Shown here: positions 24,606 through 32,880 of the stretch, in pieces | How positions within the stretch are numbered: position 1 is the first letter of the stretch | How the letters are laid out: every line of letters starts with the position of its first letter | From: Clostridiaceae bacterium | Lineage (GTDB): Bacteria; Bacillota; Clostridia; Oscillospirales; Acutalibacteraceae | Length of the DNA stretch: 35,845 bases | Direction of reading: 5' to 3' | Assembly: GCA_016297645.1 (NCBI GenBank) | Contig: JAEDGF010000013.1 | Location: 1 to 35,845 of the forward strand | Position numbers and translations under genes: made by a program | The notes under the pieces: generated by a model | The model's input: only the letters and a program-made list of their open reading frames with translations | Databases searched by the model: none | What the model was told of the DNA's origin: nothing

Positions 24606-25286
24606 TTACATAAACAACTTTACATCGTTAAGCGAATGGACGACAAAATCGGAAAACGAACCGCCCGATGAGTTTTTGCCTGCATGATTGAACCAGCAGG
24701 TGGTGAGACCGTAGCGTTTTCCGCCGGAGATGTCAGCCGAAAGCGAATCTCCTATCAAAATCACCTCGTCCTTCGAAATATCGGGAACGCGTTCGAAAAA
24801 TGCTCCGAAGAAAGCCCTTGACGGCTTCGAGGCTCCCAATAATTCCGATGTAAAAACGCCGTCAAAATACCGTGAAAGTCCGCTCTTTTTCAGCCGGGTT
24901 TCCTGCTGTGTCTGCATTGCGTTGCTGACGGCATAGACACGGTAATTTTTGGAATGAAGGTATTTCAAAAGCTCTCTGGCGCCGGGAACCTCCTCCGTGC
25001 TTTCATGAAGCAGTTCCAAGAACCTTGATTCAAATTCGCGTCCGTCAAGATTTATCCCAAGCTCCGCAAATATCTCGTTAAAGCGTCTGTTAAAAAGCTC
25101 CTCACGGGTTATTTCGCCCTTTTCGAGTTTTTTCCACAGGTCGTCGTTTATCCTCTTAAAAACACCGTAATACTCGTGTCTGTACTCGGTGTTTCTCTCC
25201 TCCATCGCCGTTTTTACAGCCCATTCCGCACATTTGCCGAAGTCGAGGATCGTATCGTCAATATCAAAAAGAACAGCTTTTATCAT
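24606..25286 (-). CDS. HAD-family hydrolase, YjjG/YfnB nucleotidase-like
   Basis: 226 residues. HAD motifs are in order: FDIDDTILDF (nucleophile Asp and acid Asp), SNAMQTQQ with the motif II Ser, SKP with the motif III Lys, and GDSLSADISGG. The cap is the helical C1 type. The N-terminus and overall size fit YjjG/YfnB, pyrimidine 5'-nucleotidases that clear non-canonical nucleotides, but phosphosugar phosphatases share these features. It is the first gene of the operon, 36 bases before the phosphorylase gene, so a role in making nucleosides from nucleotides would fit (inference). Confidence 0.82.
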   Translation of the reverse strand: MIKAVLFDIDDTILDFGKCAEWAVKTAMEERNTEYRHEYYGVFKRINDDLWKKLEKGEITREELFNRRFNEIFAELGINLDGREFESRFLELLHESTEEVPGARELLKYLHSKNYRVYAVSNAMQTQQETRLKKSGLSRYFDGVFTSELLGASKPSRAFFGAFFERVPDISKDEVILIGDSLSADISGGKRYGLTTCWFNHAGKNSSGGSFSDFVVHSLNDVKLFM

Positions 25287-25307
25287 AGAAACCCCTCCGC
25301 TGTGTAT

Positions 25308-25336
25308 ATATTACCATTACACTCGCCGTATGTCAA
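25308..25336 (-). promoter_or_regulatory. Sigma-A promoter of the salvage/GH20 operon
   Basis: On the minus strand TTGACA (25331-25336) and TAATAT (25308-25313), 17-base spacer, 21 bases before the HAD start codon. Its -35 faces the -35 of the divergent promoter 17 bases away. Confidence 0.8.
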
Positions 25337-25353
25337 ACCGCCTTTACGGAGTA

Positions 25354-25382
25354 TTGACAAAAAAGATGGGCGGTATTAAAAT
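25354..25382 (+). promoter_or_regulatory. Sigma-A promoter of the hydrolase-patatin pair
   Basis: TTGACA (25354-25359) and TAAAAT (25377-25382), 17-base spacer, 34 bases before ATG 25417. Confidence 0.8.
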
Positions 25383-25416
25383 ATTTACAATTATTTGTGA
25401 ACGGAGAGAACGAAAA

Positions 25417-26352
25417 ATGAAAAAAAAACTTACTGCGGCGGGTGCGGCGGCTTCGTTGTTCCTCGGATTGAGCGGATTTATATACCACGAGGTAATAGAT
25501 TCAAACGGAAAGGTATTTGACAAGGTCGGACAGATAGTATCATCGAAAAAAGCAGGTGCTGCACCGGAGATCGACCCGAGGGAAAAGTGGCTGTGCGGAC
25601 AGTCCTTCACCGAATATCGGATAAAGGGGTGCGACGGCACGATGCTCCATGCCTATTATCTGCCGGCAGAAAAGGAAACCGACAAATTTATTTTTTGCAG
25701 CCACGGTTACAGGAGCAATGCGCTGACCGGATTTGCTCTCATTACAAAATTCCTGCACGACAAGGGGTACAATGTTTTTCTTATTGACCAGCGCGGCTGC
25801 GGAAAAAGCGGCGGCAATCATATAACCTTCGGCAACAAAGAGAGCAAAGACTGCCTTTTGTGGCTCGATTTCATGCTCGAAACCTTCGGTAAAGATATCG
25901 AGATATGCCTTTACGGTGTTTCGCTCGGCTCTGCCACCGTCATGATGATGACAGGCGATCCGGCACTTCCCGAAAATGTCAAGTTCACGGTTGCCGACTG
26001 CGGTTACACCAACGCATGGAACGAGTTTTCGAATGTGCTGGGAGTCATCGGTCCGCTCAAATACCCCATTCTCGTCGGTGCGGATATATTCTGCCGTCTG
26101 TTTGCAGGCTTCGATTTCAGGGACACGAACGCACTTGAAGGCGTAAAACACGCAAGGATACCGATCCTCTTTATCCACGGCGGCGCCGACGATTTTATAC
26201 CCCCCGTGATGTGTTACGAACTGTATGAAGCGACAAGCGCTCCTTACAAGGATCTTGTCATTATTGACGGCGCATGGCACGCAAAGAGCTACGCAACCGA
26301 TTCCGCTCTTTACGAAAAGAAGTTTTCGGAATTTGCGGAGAAGTTCTTTTAA
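25417..26352 (+). CDS. Membrane-anchored alpha/beta hydrolase
   Basis: 311 residues from ATG 25417, supported by GGAGAG and by the promoter just upstream; an upstream in-frame ATG at 25189 would lie inside the divergent gene. Residues 5-22 are hydrophobic (AAGAAASLFLGLSGFIY), probably a signal anchor. The triad is S169 in YGVSLGSA, D258 or D259 in GGADDFIPP, and H288 in GAWHAKSY. HGYRSN provides the oxyanion side. This is the YqkD/BEM46-like serine hydrolase type found widely in Firmicutes, with unknown substrates. It precedes a patatin gene by 14 bases, hinting at a shared role in lipid turnover. Confidence 0.85.
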   Translation: MKKKLTAAGAAASLFLGLSGFIYHEVIDSNGKVFDKVGQIVSSKKAGAAPEIDPREKWLCGQSFTEYRIKGCDGTMLHAYYLPAEKETDKFIFCSHGYRSNALTGFALITKFLHDKGYNVFLIDQRGCGKSGGNHITFGNKESKDCLLWLDFMLETFGKDIEICLYGVSLGSATVMMMTGDPALPENVKFTVADCGYTNAWNEFSNVLGVIGPLKYPILVGADIFCRLFAGFDFRDTNALEGVKHARIPILFIHGGADDFIPPVMCYELYEATSAPYKDLVIIDGAWHAKSYATDSALYEKKFSEFAEKFF

Positions 26353-26366
26353 GCCGGAGAATAAAA

Positions 26367-27209
26367 ATGAAAACAGCTGTTATTGACACGGGCGGCGGAC
26401 TGAGAGGAATATACGGTGCGGGTGTGTTTGATTACTGCATTGAAAACTCCGTTTCGTTTTCCCATTGCATAGGCATTTCGGCAGGCAGCGCAAACGCAGC
26501 GTCTTTCCTTGCCGGGCAAAAGGGCAGAAACTACCGTTTTTATACGGATTATTCAATGCGCCGCGAATATATGAGTGTCGGAAATCTCGTAAAGAATCAC
26601 TCTTACTTAAACCTCGACTATATCTACGGGGAGCTGAGCAATACCGGCGGTGAAGATCCGCTCGATTTTGACGCAATAATGAATAACCCGTCGGAATATA
26701 CGGTCGTTGCCACGGATGCACAGACCGGCGCTCCGAAATATTTCACAAAAGACGATTTATCTCGTGACGATTACGCCATACTTAAAGCGTCCTGCTGCAT
26801 TCCGGGTGTATGCAGAGCATACGAAATCGACGATCGATTCTACTACGACGGCGGGGTGAGCGACCCCGTACCGATAGAATATGCGTTTAGCCAAGGTGCG
26901 GACAAGGTCGTCCTTATCCTTACAAAGCCCGTAGAAACGGAAGATTCCTTTGAAATGGAAAAAATGTGCGCGTCCCTTTTACACCGCCGTTTTCCGAACA
27001 CCTCCTCCGCACTCCTCAAAAGAGAGGAGAAGTACCGGAACGGAATTGCACTCGCAAAAAAACTCGAAGCGGAACAAAAGCTGCTGATAGTAGCCCCCGG
27101 TGACATCGGCAAGCTAAAAACGCTGACAAAAGACAAAGCAATGCTCACGGAGCTTTATATGCAGGGCAAAAAGGATGCGGAAGCAATAGCCGATTTTATT
27201 CGCGACTAA
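26367..27209 (+). CDS. Patatin-like phospholipase
   Basis: 280 residues from ATG 26367 (GGAGA site upstream). The patatin signature is complete: oxyanion loop DTGGGLRGIYGAGV, nucleophile S38 in GISAGSANA, and the catalytic Asp D161 in YYDGGVSDPVP. This makes a Ser-Asp dyad acyl hydrolase of the YjjU-like bacterial group, acting on phospholipids or other acyl esters. No signal peptide is seen, so it is probably cytoplasmic or at the inner membrane face. It is the second gene of a pair with the anchored hydrolase and ends before a strong terminator. Confidence 0.92.
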   Translation: MKTAVIDTGGGLRGIYGAGVFDYCIENSVSFSHCIGISAGSANAASFLAGQKGRNYRFYTDYSMRREYMSVGNLVKNHSYLNLDYIYGELSNTGGEDPLDFDAIMNNPSEYTVVATDAQTGAPKYFTKDDLSRDDYAILKASCCIPGVCRAYEIDDRFYYDGGVSDPVPIEYAFSQGADKVVLILTKPVETEDSFEMEKMCASLLHRRFPNTSSALLKREEKYRNGIALAKKLEAEQKLLIVAPGDIGKLKTLTKDKAMLTELYMQGKKDAEAIADFIRD

Positions 27210-27278
27210 GAATGAGCCGACGCAGTGCAGCTCACATTCATCCGCAAGGGCATTACAACAAAACAGCATAACAAATCG

Positions 27279-27310
27279 AGCCGCCTTTTGAGTGATAAAG
27301 GCGGCTTTTT
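27279..27310 (+). terminator. Terminator of the patatin gene
   Basis: A perfect 10-bp stem AGCCGCCTTT / AAAGGCGGCT followed by TTTT, 70 bases after the stop. Confidence 0.88.
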
Positions 27311-27389
27311 CTTTATCATCTCAGACAAAAATTTTTGTATTTCTATTCTTTTATGTTTTATTCTTTTCGCAGCGTACACGCAGACACCG

Positions 27390-27426
27390 AAAAACCGCCG
27401 CACCGTATGAAGTGCAGCGGTTTTTT
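27390..27426. terminator. Bidirectional terminator before the second lipase-like gene
   Basis: AAAACCGC(C)GCAC pairs with GTGC(A)GCGGTTTT, with A tracts on the left and T tracts on the right. It lies 20 bases past the minus-strand gene stop. Confidence 0.82.
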
Positions 27427-27447
27427 AAGTTAACGGAAAACGGTTTT

Positions 27448-28968
27448 TCAGCAGGCGAGATTGAGCTTTGAGAAGATAAGTCCGAATATCATCTTGAAGA
27501 AAGTGCGAAGCTCTTTGAGAATCGCTTTAAGCTCGGCGATAAATCCGGTTTCTTCCTTTTCTGCGCCGTTGTCGGCAACATACGAGTCGGAGGCCTTATC
27601 GTAAACCATAAATCTTTGAAGTCCGTCAACCGTATCGACTGTTCCCTGTCCGTCGTAGGCAAAGAACGCGTCGATAAGCTGATCGACATCCATGTTGTGG
27701 TTTGCGTCCCTTATAAACCAAGTCTGATTGGGGAACATACAGGTCGATGCGTCAACCCTCTTGTCGGGGGATATCATCGCGGCATCCTTACCGGCGATAT
27801 ACTCATCGGTAAGAGTGGAGTCAAACTCGGCACAGGTTGCGCCGAAAGAGGTATACTTCGTATCAACAACGCCGTCACCCATGCTCCTCCACGACGGTGT
27901 GATCGGTATCGAGCAGTAACCGTATCTGCTGATAACATAGAGGTTTGCGGTGTCGTTAATCTTGTTGAGAACCTGCTCCTTAAAGGGACGGAACGTAAGA
28001 TTGAAGTTTGTTATCTTTGCGATAAGTCCGCTTCTGTCGATATCGGAATTCTTGTATATCTCGTTGAACACATACTTCATGCTTTCGTCAATGTCTGCAT
28101 TGGGAACCATTGCCCAAACGCTGAGCCAACCGCCGAAAGCAGGTACAATAACCTCAGGGAGCACCATTTCACCCAGCTGTGCGATGAATTCATTGCCAAA
28201 ATCGCATACGAAGCCGAGAAGTCCGGCATCGGAGAGAAGCTTGATGGTTCCGTTGAGAATATGCTCATAGTCGTTGTGATCGAACACATACGACATAAAG
28301 TTCTGAACGGCATCCTTGTCAAGTTTGAGCTTGCCTGTCATGAGTTCGCCGGTGTATGTTTCTCCGAAAACGGCGGTGGAGTTAAACGCAACGGAGTGGA
28401 GCTTTGACGAGCCGTAAAGACGGACATATGTAGAAGTTACGATACCGCCGAAGCTGTGGCACTGCAAGTCGACCTTGTCCGCACCGGAGCATTTGAGAAC
28501 ATAGTTGATGAAGTCGTTGAGCTGACCGGCAAGATAGATGGGATCAAGACGCCAGTCGTAGCTGAACTTAACCTCGGAATCTTTTGTAATTGTCGAGGCT
28601 TCCGGATATACGAAATATACGCCGGAGTTGCCCTTCGCATTACCGTTTTCATCGAGGAAGGCCGGCGCAAAAATCTCTTTTGCGAGCGGAGTGATATCCT
28701 GACCGAGCTTGTTCCAGTCGCGTGTTACGGCAAATTTCGCAAGCGAAGGCAGAGCCTTCTTAACGGCATCGAGAATGGTGTCAGCCGCCGGGGGCCAGAG
28801 AACATCAGAGTCCTCGTTGTCTTTATCTGCGAGAATTTCACGCGACATAAAGCCGTGAACCTTAATTCTCGGGTACTCGTTTTTGTCTGCGTCTGCGGCG
28901 AAGGCAAAAGCGGAAAGCGAAGTGAGCATCAAAGCGAGTGCAAGAAGCACAGAAAGCAGCTTTTTCAT
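27448..28968 (-). CDS. Secreted lipase-like alpha/beta hydrolase, paralogue 2
   Basis: 506 residues from ATG 28968, preceded by AAGGAGAGG; an ATG at 29001 lacks a ribosome site. A signal peptide ends near residue 24 (SAFAFAA). The nucleophile elbow is LQCHSFGG with S172. Acid and base candidates lie in MGDGVVDTKYTS and RDANHNMDV. SPDKRVDASTCMFPNQTWF matches the same region of the 644-residue protein at 11886-13820, and the protein ends in a similar hydrophobic helix with a terminal Cys (FSKLNLAC). It lacks the extra beta domain of paralogue 1. The fold recalls LCAT or phospholipid acyl hydrolases, with real substrates unknown. Own promoter at 29005-29033. Confidence 0.75.
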   Translation of the reverse strand: MKKLLSVLLALALMLTSLSAFAFAADADKNEYPRIKVHGFMSREILADKDNEDSDVLWPPAADTILDAVKKALPSLAKFAVTRDWNKLGQDITPLAKEIFAPAFLDENGNAKGNSGVYFVYPEASTITKDSEVKFSYDWRLDPIYLAGQLNDFINYVLKCSGADKVDLQCHSFGGIVTSTYVRLYGSSKLHSVAFNSTAVFGETYTGELMTGKLKLDKDAVQNFMSYVFDHNDYEHILNGTIKLLSDAGLLGFVCDFGNEFIAQLGEMVLPEVIVPAFGGWLSVWAMVPNADIDESMKYVFNEIYKNSDIDRSGLIAKITNFNLTFRPFKEQVLNKINDTANLYVISRYGYCSIPITPSWRSMGDGVVDTKYTSFGATCAEFDSTLTDEYIAGKDAAMISPDKRVDASTCMFPNQTWFIRDANHNMDVDQLIDAFFAYDGQGTVDTVDGLQRFMVYDKASDSYVADNGAEKEETGFIAELKAILKELRTFFKMIFGLIFSKLNLAC

Positions 28969-29004
28969 ATTTCCTCTCCTTAAAAATGGAATTTTACACA
29001 ACAG

Positions 29005-29033
29005 ATTTTACACAATTTCGAGTGTGTTTTCAA
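29005..29033 (-). promoter_or_regulatory. Sigma-A promoter of lipase-like paralogue 2, with duplicated -10
   Basis: On the minus strand TTGAAA (29028-29033) and TAAAAT (29005-29010), 17-base spacer. The 11-mer TTGTGTAAAAT including this -10 is repeated exactly 14 bases downstream (plus coordinates 29005-29015 and 28991-29001). The rest of 29034-29149 is AT-rich with no recognised feature. Confidence 0.65.
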
Positions 29034-29149
29034 GTATTTATTGTAAACTTTAAAAAAAGATGCAAAAAAATCGAACACTCTCGTTTTTTTTCGGAAAAAT
29101 GCACAAACAAAACGACGCAGCAAGCAATGCTCTTTGTTATGAAAGCGAC

Positions 29150-29178
29150 TTGACAAGCGCACCGCAAAGTGATAAAGT
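29150..29178 (+). promoter_or_regulatory. Sigma-A promoter of the T-box operon
   Basis: TTGACA (29150-29155) and TAAAGT (29173-29178), 17-base spacer. Transcription would start near 29185, giving a leader of about 300 bases. Confidence 0.75.
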
Positions 29179-29184
29179 ACATAC

Positions 29185-29457
29185 ATTGAATATAAAGAAT
29201 GAAAGGCAATGACGCAGGACAAGTAGTTTTCGGTATCGGTTCACAGAGAGTGTCGGGCGGTGGAACGGCGCAGCACGATCGGAAATGAATACACCTTGCA
29301 GAGCCGCACGCCGAACAAAGTAAGCCGTGCCGGGTTCGCCCGTTAACGCGATAGGGTATGCTTGTACCCGATGAGGCCGCAGCCGCGAGGCTGAGGTAAA
29401 CTGAGGTGGTACCGCGGAAAGTTTCCGCCCTCTGATTTATCAGGGGGCGGTTTGTTG
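29185..29457 (+). promoter_or_regulatory. T-box riboswitch, specifier UAC (tRNA-Tyr)
   Basis: The T-box core GAGGTGGTACCGCGG (29403-29417) is followed by a terminator stem of 11 bp (29425-29435 with 29440-29450) and a T-rich tract. Stem I shows AGTAGT (29222-29227), the AG-rich CAGAGAG (29244-29250) and GGTGGAAC in its distal part. On the 3' side of Stem I the specifier context reads GAA-UAC-ACC, placing UAC (29290-29292) as codon, for tyrosine. The antiterminator bulge UGGU (29407-29410) would pair with ACCA, that is a discriminator A73; bacterial tRNA-Tyr and tRNA-Phe have A73, tRNA-Trp has G73. Uncharged tRNA binding prevents termination, so the four downstream genes are on when the amino acid is scarce. 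The T-box identity is near certain; the Tyr assignment is good but made by eye. Confidence 0.93.
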
Positions 29458-29488
29458 TTATCCTCCCCCGCGAAAGGATGCAAACACA

Positions 29489-31141
29489 ATGCCGATAACG
29501 GAAATACTTCAAAAAAACGCGGATTTTTACCCGACCGACACGGCTTTGACCGAAATCAATCCGCAGGCGGATTGCCGCGAAAAAATGACATGGCGCGAAT
29601 ATGCACTTATCGAATCGACCCCATGCAAAGCCTACAAACGGGAGATAACATGGAGCGAATTCAATAAACAAAGCAACAGGGTCGCAAACTTTTTCCTGTC
29701 GAGAGGGGTAAAAAAGGGCGACAAGGTTGCAATTCTGATGATGAACTGCCTTGAATGGCTGCCGGTTTATTTCGGCATACTCAAATCGGGCGCTGTTGCC
29801 GTTCCGCTGAATTTCAGATATACTGCCGACGAGATAAAATACTGCCTCGACAAGGCGGACTGCGACTACATTGTTTTCGGCCCCGAGTTTACGGGAAGAA
29901 TTGAGGAGATCGTCGAACGGGTTCCGAGAATAAAAATGTGGCTGTACGCAGGCGGCGACTGTCCTACCTTTGCCGACAGCTTCGACACTCTCATCAACTA
30001 CTGTTCATCGAAATCTCCGGCGGTAAAGCTGACGGATACCGACGACGCAGCGATATATTATTCCTCCGGCACAACGGGCTTCCCGAAAGCGATACTCCAC
30101 TCGCACGGCGCTCTCATGCACGCGGCGAGAACGGAGCAAGCCCACCACTCGCAGACAAAGGACGATGTCTTTCTCTGCATTCCTCCGCTTTATCACACCG
30201 GCGCGAAAATGCACTGGTTCGGCTCGCTTCTCGTAGGCAGCAGAGCTGTGCTGCTCAAAGGCGTTAAGCCTGAGTGGATAATCGGAACGGCTGCCGAGGA
30301 AAAATGCACGATCGTGTGGCTGCTTGTCCCGTGGGCGCAGGACATTCTTGACGCTGTCGATTCGGGAAAGATAAATCTTGCCGATTATGACCTCTCTGCA
30401 TGGCGGCTCATGCACATCGGCGCACAGCCCGTTCCGCCGAGCCTTATAAAACGCTGGCAGAAGCTGTTTCCGAACCAGCAGTACGACACGAATTACGGTT
30501 TAAGCGAATCGATAGGTCCCGGCTGCGTCCATCTCGGTGTGGAAAACCCCGGGAAAATAGGCGCAATAGGAAAAGCAGGCTTCGGCTGGCAGGTAAAAAT
30601 CGTATCACAGGACGGAAACGAAGTACCTCAGGGCGAGGTCGGAGAGATTGCCGTAAAGGGTGCCGGCGTTATGAAATGCTACTACAAGGACGAAAAAGCA
30701 ACAGACGAAGTCCTCAAAGACGGCTGGCTCTTTACGGGTGATATGGCTATGGCGGACAGCGACGGTTTTATCTATCTCGTCGACCGCAAAAAGGATGTTA
30801 TTATTTCGGGCGGAGAAAATATTTACCCCGTTCAGATAGAAAACTTTATAAGGAAAATGGATGCGGTAAAGGATGTTGCCGTCATAGGTCTGCCGGACGC
30901 GCGTCTGGGCGAGATAGCCGCCGCAGTGATTGAAATCAAAGAGGGCTGCCTTCTTACGGAGGACGAGGTAAACGACTTCTGCCTCAGTCTGCCGAAGTAC
31001 AAACGCCCGAAGAAAATAATATTTGCCGACATTCCGCGGAACCCCACAGGAAAAATAGAAAAACCCGTTTTGAGGAAAAGGTACCGCAGCGAACATCTTG
31101 TCGCAATGCAAAACGAAATTGACGGAAAGGACGAAAAATAA
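29489..31141 (+). CDS. AMP-forming acyl-CoA synthetase (probable aryl-acid CoA ligase)
   Basis: 550 residues. ANL-superfamily motifs are present: P-loop YYSSGTTGFPKA, NYGLSESIGPG, GWLFTGDMA, VDRKKDVIISGGENIYP, and the C-terminal catalytic Lys in PTGKIEKPVL. It activates a carboxylic acid to the acyl-adenylate, then the CoA thioester. Sequence style is that of FadD/benzoate-type ligases rather than the shorter PaaK family. Because it is first in a T-box operon with IorAB and an aminotransferase, the most economical substrate is an aryl acetate such as 4-hydroxyphenylacetate (inference). Ribosome site AAAGGA; the next gene starts one base after its stop. Confidence 0.9.
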   Translation: MPITEILQKNADFYPTDTALTEINPQADCREKMTWREYALIESTPCKAYKREITWSEFNKQSNRVANFFLSRGVKKGDKVAILMMNCLEWLPVYFGILKSGAVAVPLNFRYTADEIKYCLDKADCDYIVFGPEFTGRIEEIVERVPRIKMWLYAGGDCPTFADSFDTLINYCSSKSPAVKLTDTDDAAIYYSSGTTGFPKAILHSHGALMHAARTEQAHHSQTKDDVFLCIPPLYHTGAKMHWFGSLLVGSRAVLLKGVKPEWIIGTAAEEKCTIVWLLVPWAQDILDAVDSGKINLADYDLSAWRLMHIGAQPVPPSLIKRWQKLFPNQQYDTNYGLSESIGPGCVHLGVENPGKIGAIGKAGFGWQVKIVSQDGNEVPQGEVGEIAVKGAGVMKCYYKDEKATDEVLKDGWLFTGDMAMADSDGFIYLVDRKKDVIISGGENIYPVQIENFIRKMDAVKDVAVIGLPDARLGEIAAAVIEIKEGCLLTEDEVNDFCLSLPKYKRPKKIIFADIPRNPTGKIEKPVLRKRYRSEHLVAMQNEIDGKDEK

Positions 31142-31142
31142 A

Positions 31143-32879
31143 ATGAAAAAACTTCTTCTCGGCAACGCAGCAGTTGCCGCAGGCGCACACGAAGCCGGCG
31201 TAAGGGTCGTTTCATCTTATCCCGGCACTCCGAGCACGGAAATAACGGAAAGCACGGTGCAGTACGAAGATATATACTGCGAATGGGCACCTAACGAAAA
31301 GGTTGCGGCAGAGGTCGCGATCGGCGCGGCAATAGGCGGCGCAAGAGCAATGAGCTGCTGCAAGCATGTGGGTCTTAATGTTATGGCTGACCCTATCTTC
31401 ACCGCGTCTTATACGGGAGTAAACGCCGGACTTGTAATCTGCGTTGCGGACGACCCCGGAATGCACTCCTCGCAAAACGAGCAGGACTCGCGCCACTATG
31501 CAAAGGCAAGCAAAATAATGATGCTTGAACCCTCCGATTCCTCCGAGTGCAAGGAGTTCACAAAACAGGCATTTTCTCTCAGCGAAAAGTTCGATACGCC
31601 TGTTTTCATCCGTCTCACAACGCGCGTTTCACACTCACAGAGCCTCGTTGACATTTTTTCGCCCGATCATATTACCCTTAAACCGTACGAAAAGAATGCA
31701 GCTAAATATGTTATGATGCCGGCAAACGCTATCAAACGCCATGTCGATGTCGAAGAAAGAATGGAAAAGATACGCGAATTCGCCGAAAAGACCGACCTCA
31801 ACAGAGTGGAAATGCACTCCGACGAAATCGGCGTTATCACCTCCGGCGCGGCATTCATGTACGCAAAAGAGGCTCTCGGAGATAATGCAAGCTATCTTAA
31901 AATAGGAATGCCCTATCCCCTCCCCGAAAGGCTTATTCTCAATTTTGCCGCAAGGGTGAAAAAGCTGTATGTTATCGAGGAGCTTGACCCCATTATTGAA
32001 GAACACTGCAAATCACTCGGCTTGGAGGTTATCGGCAAAGAAGCGTTCACACTTCTCGGCGAATACTCGGTCAACATGATAAAGAAAGCCGTGCTCGGTG
32101 TCGACGAACCGGAAACCGCAAAAAGTGATATCAACATTCCCGTCCGCCCTCCCGTGATGTGTGCAGGCTGTCCGCACAGAGGAACCTTCTATGTTCTTAA
32201 AAAGCTCGGACTTACCGTCAGCGGCGATATCGGCTGCTACACGCTCGGTGCTGCCGCTCCGCTGAGCACCATTGACACCTGTATCTGCATGGGCGCGTCT
32301 GTGTCTGCTGCCCACGGAATGGCAAAGGCACGCGGCAAAGAATTTAACAAAAAGCTGGTTTCCGTTATCGGCGATTCGACATTTATTCATTCGGGAATAA
32401 CGGGACTTATTGATATCGTCTACAACAAGGGCGCAAACACCGTTATCATTCTCGACAACTCCATAACGGGAATGACGGGACATCAGGACAACCCCACAAC
32501 CGGTAAAACCATCAGGGGCGAAGCGACAAAGCAGGTGGATCTCATGCTTCTGTGCAAGGCGGTAGGCGTTGACTCCGTGAGAATCGCCGACCCGTTTGAT
32601 GTGAAGAGTTTCGAAAAGACGGTAAAAGAGGAAATCGAAAAGGACGAGCCGTCCGTCATAATTGCCCAGCGTCCGTGCGCACTTCTTAAAAAGGTTAAAT
32701 ACACGGGTCACTGCGTTATCACGGACAAGTGCCGCAACTGCAAGCAATGTCTTAAAGCCGGCTGCCCGGCAATTTTCGTCAAGGACGGCAAACCGTTTAT
32801 CGAGCCGACGCAATGCAACGGCTGCACGCTTTGCACAAATATCTGTCCGTTCGGCGCAATCGTAAAGGAGGACCGGTAA
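31143..32879 (+). CDS. iorA: Indolepyruvate:ferredoxin oxidoreductase, alpha subunit
   Basis: 578 residues from ATG 31143. An N-terminal pyrimidine-binding domain has SSYPGTPSTEI and CKHVGLNVMADP. A middle domain follows, and a thiamine diphosphate domain begins at MCAGCPHRGTFY with GDSTFIHSGITGLID and LDNSITGMTGHQ. The C-terminal ferredoxin part has the IorA-type spacing CRNCKQCLKAGCP and a regular CNGCTLCTNICP. The enzyme interconverts arylpyruvates and arylacetyl-CoA with ferredoxin and CO2. It pairs with the iorB product encoded next. In peptide fermenters it runs oxidatively; under this T-box the reductive carboxylating direction is more sensible (inference). Confidence 0.96.
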   Translation: MKKLLLGNAAVAAGAHEAGVRVVSSYPGTPSTEITESTVQYEDIYCEWAPNEKVAAEVAIGAAIGGARAMSCCKHVGLNVMADPIFTASYTGVNAGLVICVADDPGMHSSQNEQDSRHYAKASKIMMLEPSDSSECKEFTKQAFSLSEKFDTPVFIRLTTRVSHSQSLVDIFSPDHITLKPYEKNAAKYVMMPANAIKRHVDVEERMEKIREFAEKTDLNRVEMHSDEIGVITSGAAFMYAKEALGDNASYLKIGMPYPLPERLILNFAARVKKLYVIEELDPIIEEHCKSLGLEVIGKEAFTLLGEYSVNMIKKAVLGVDEPETAKSDINIPVRPPVMCAGCPHRGTFYVLKKLGLTVSGDIGCYTLGAAAPLSTIDTCICMGASVSAAHGMAKARGKEFNKKLVSVIGDSTFIHSGITGLIDIVYNKGANTVIILDNSITGMTGHQDNPTTGKTIRGEATKQVDLMLLCKAVGVDSVRIADPFDVKSFEKTVKEEIEKDEPSVIIAQRPCALLKKVKYTGHCVITDKCRNCKQCLKAGCPAIFVKDGKPFIEPTQCNGCTLCTNICPFGAIVKEDR

Positions 32880-32880
32880 C

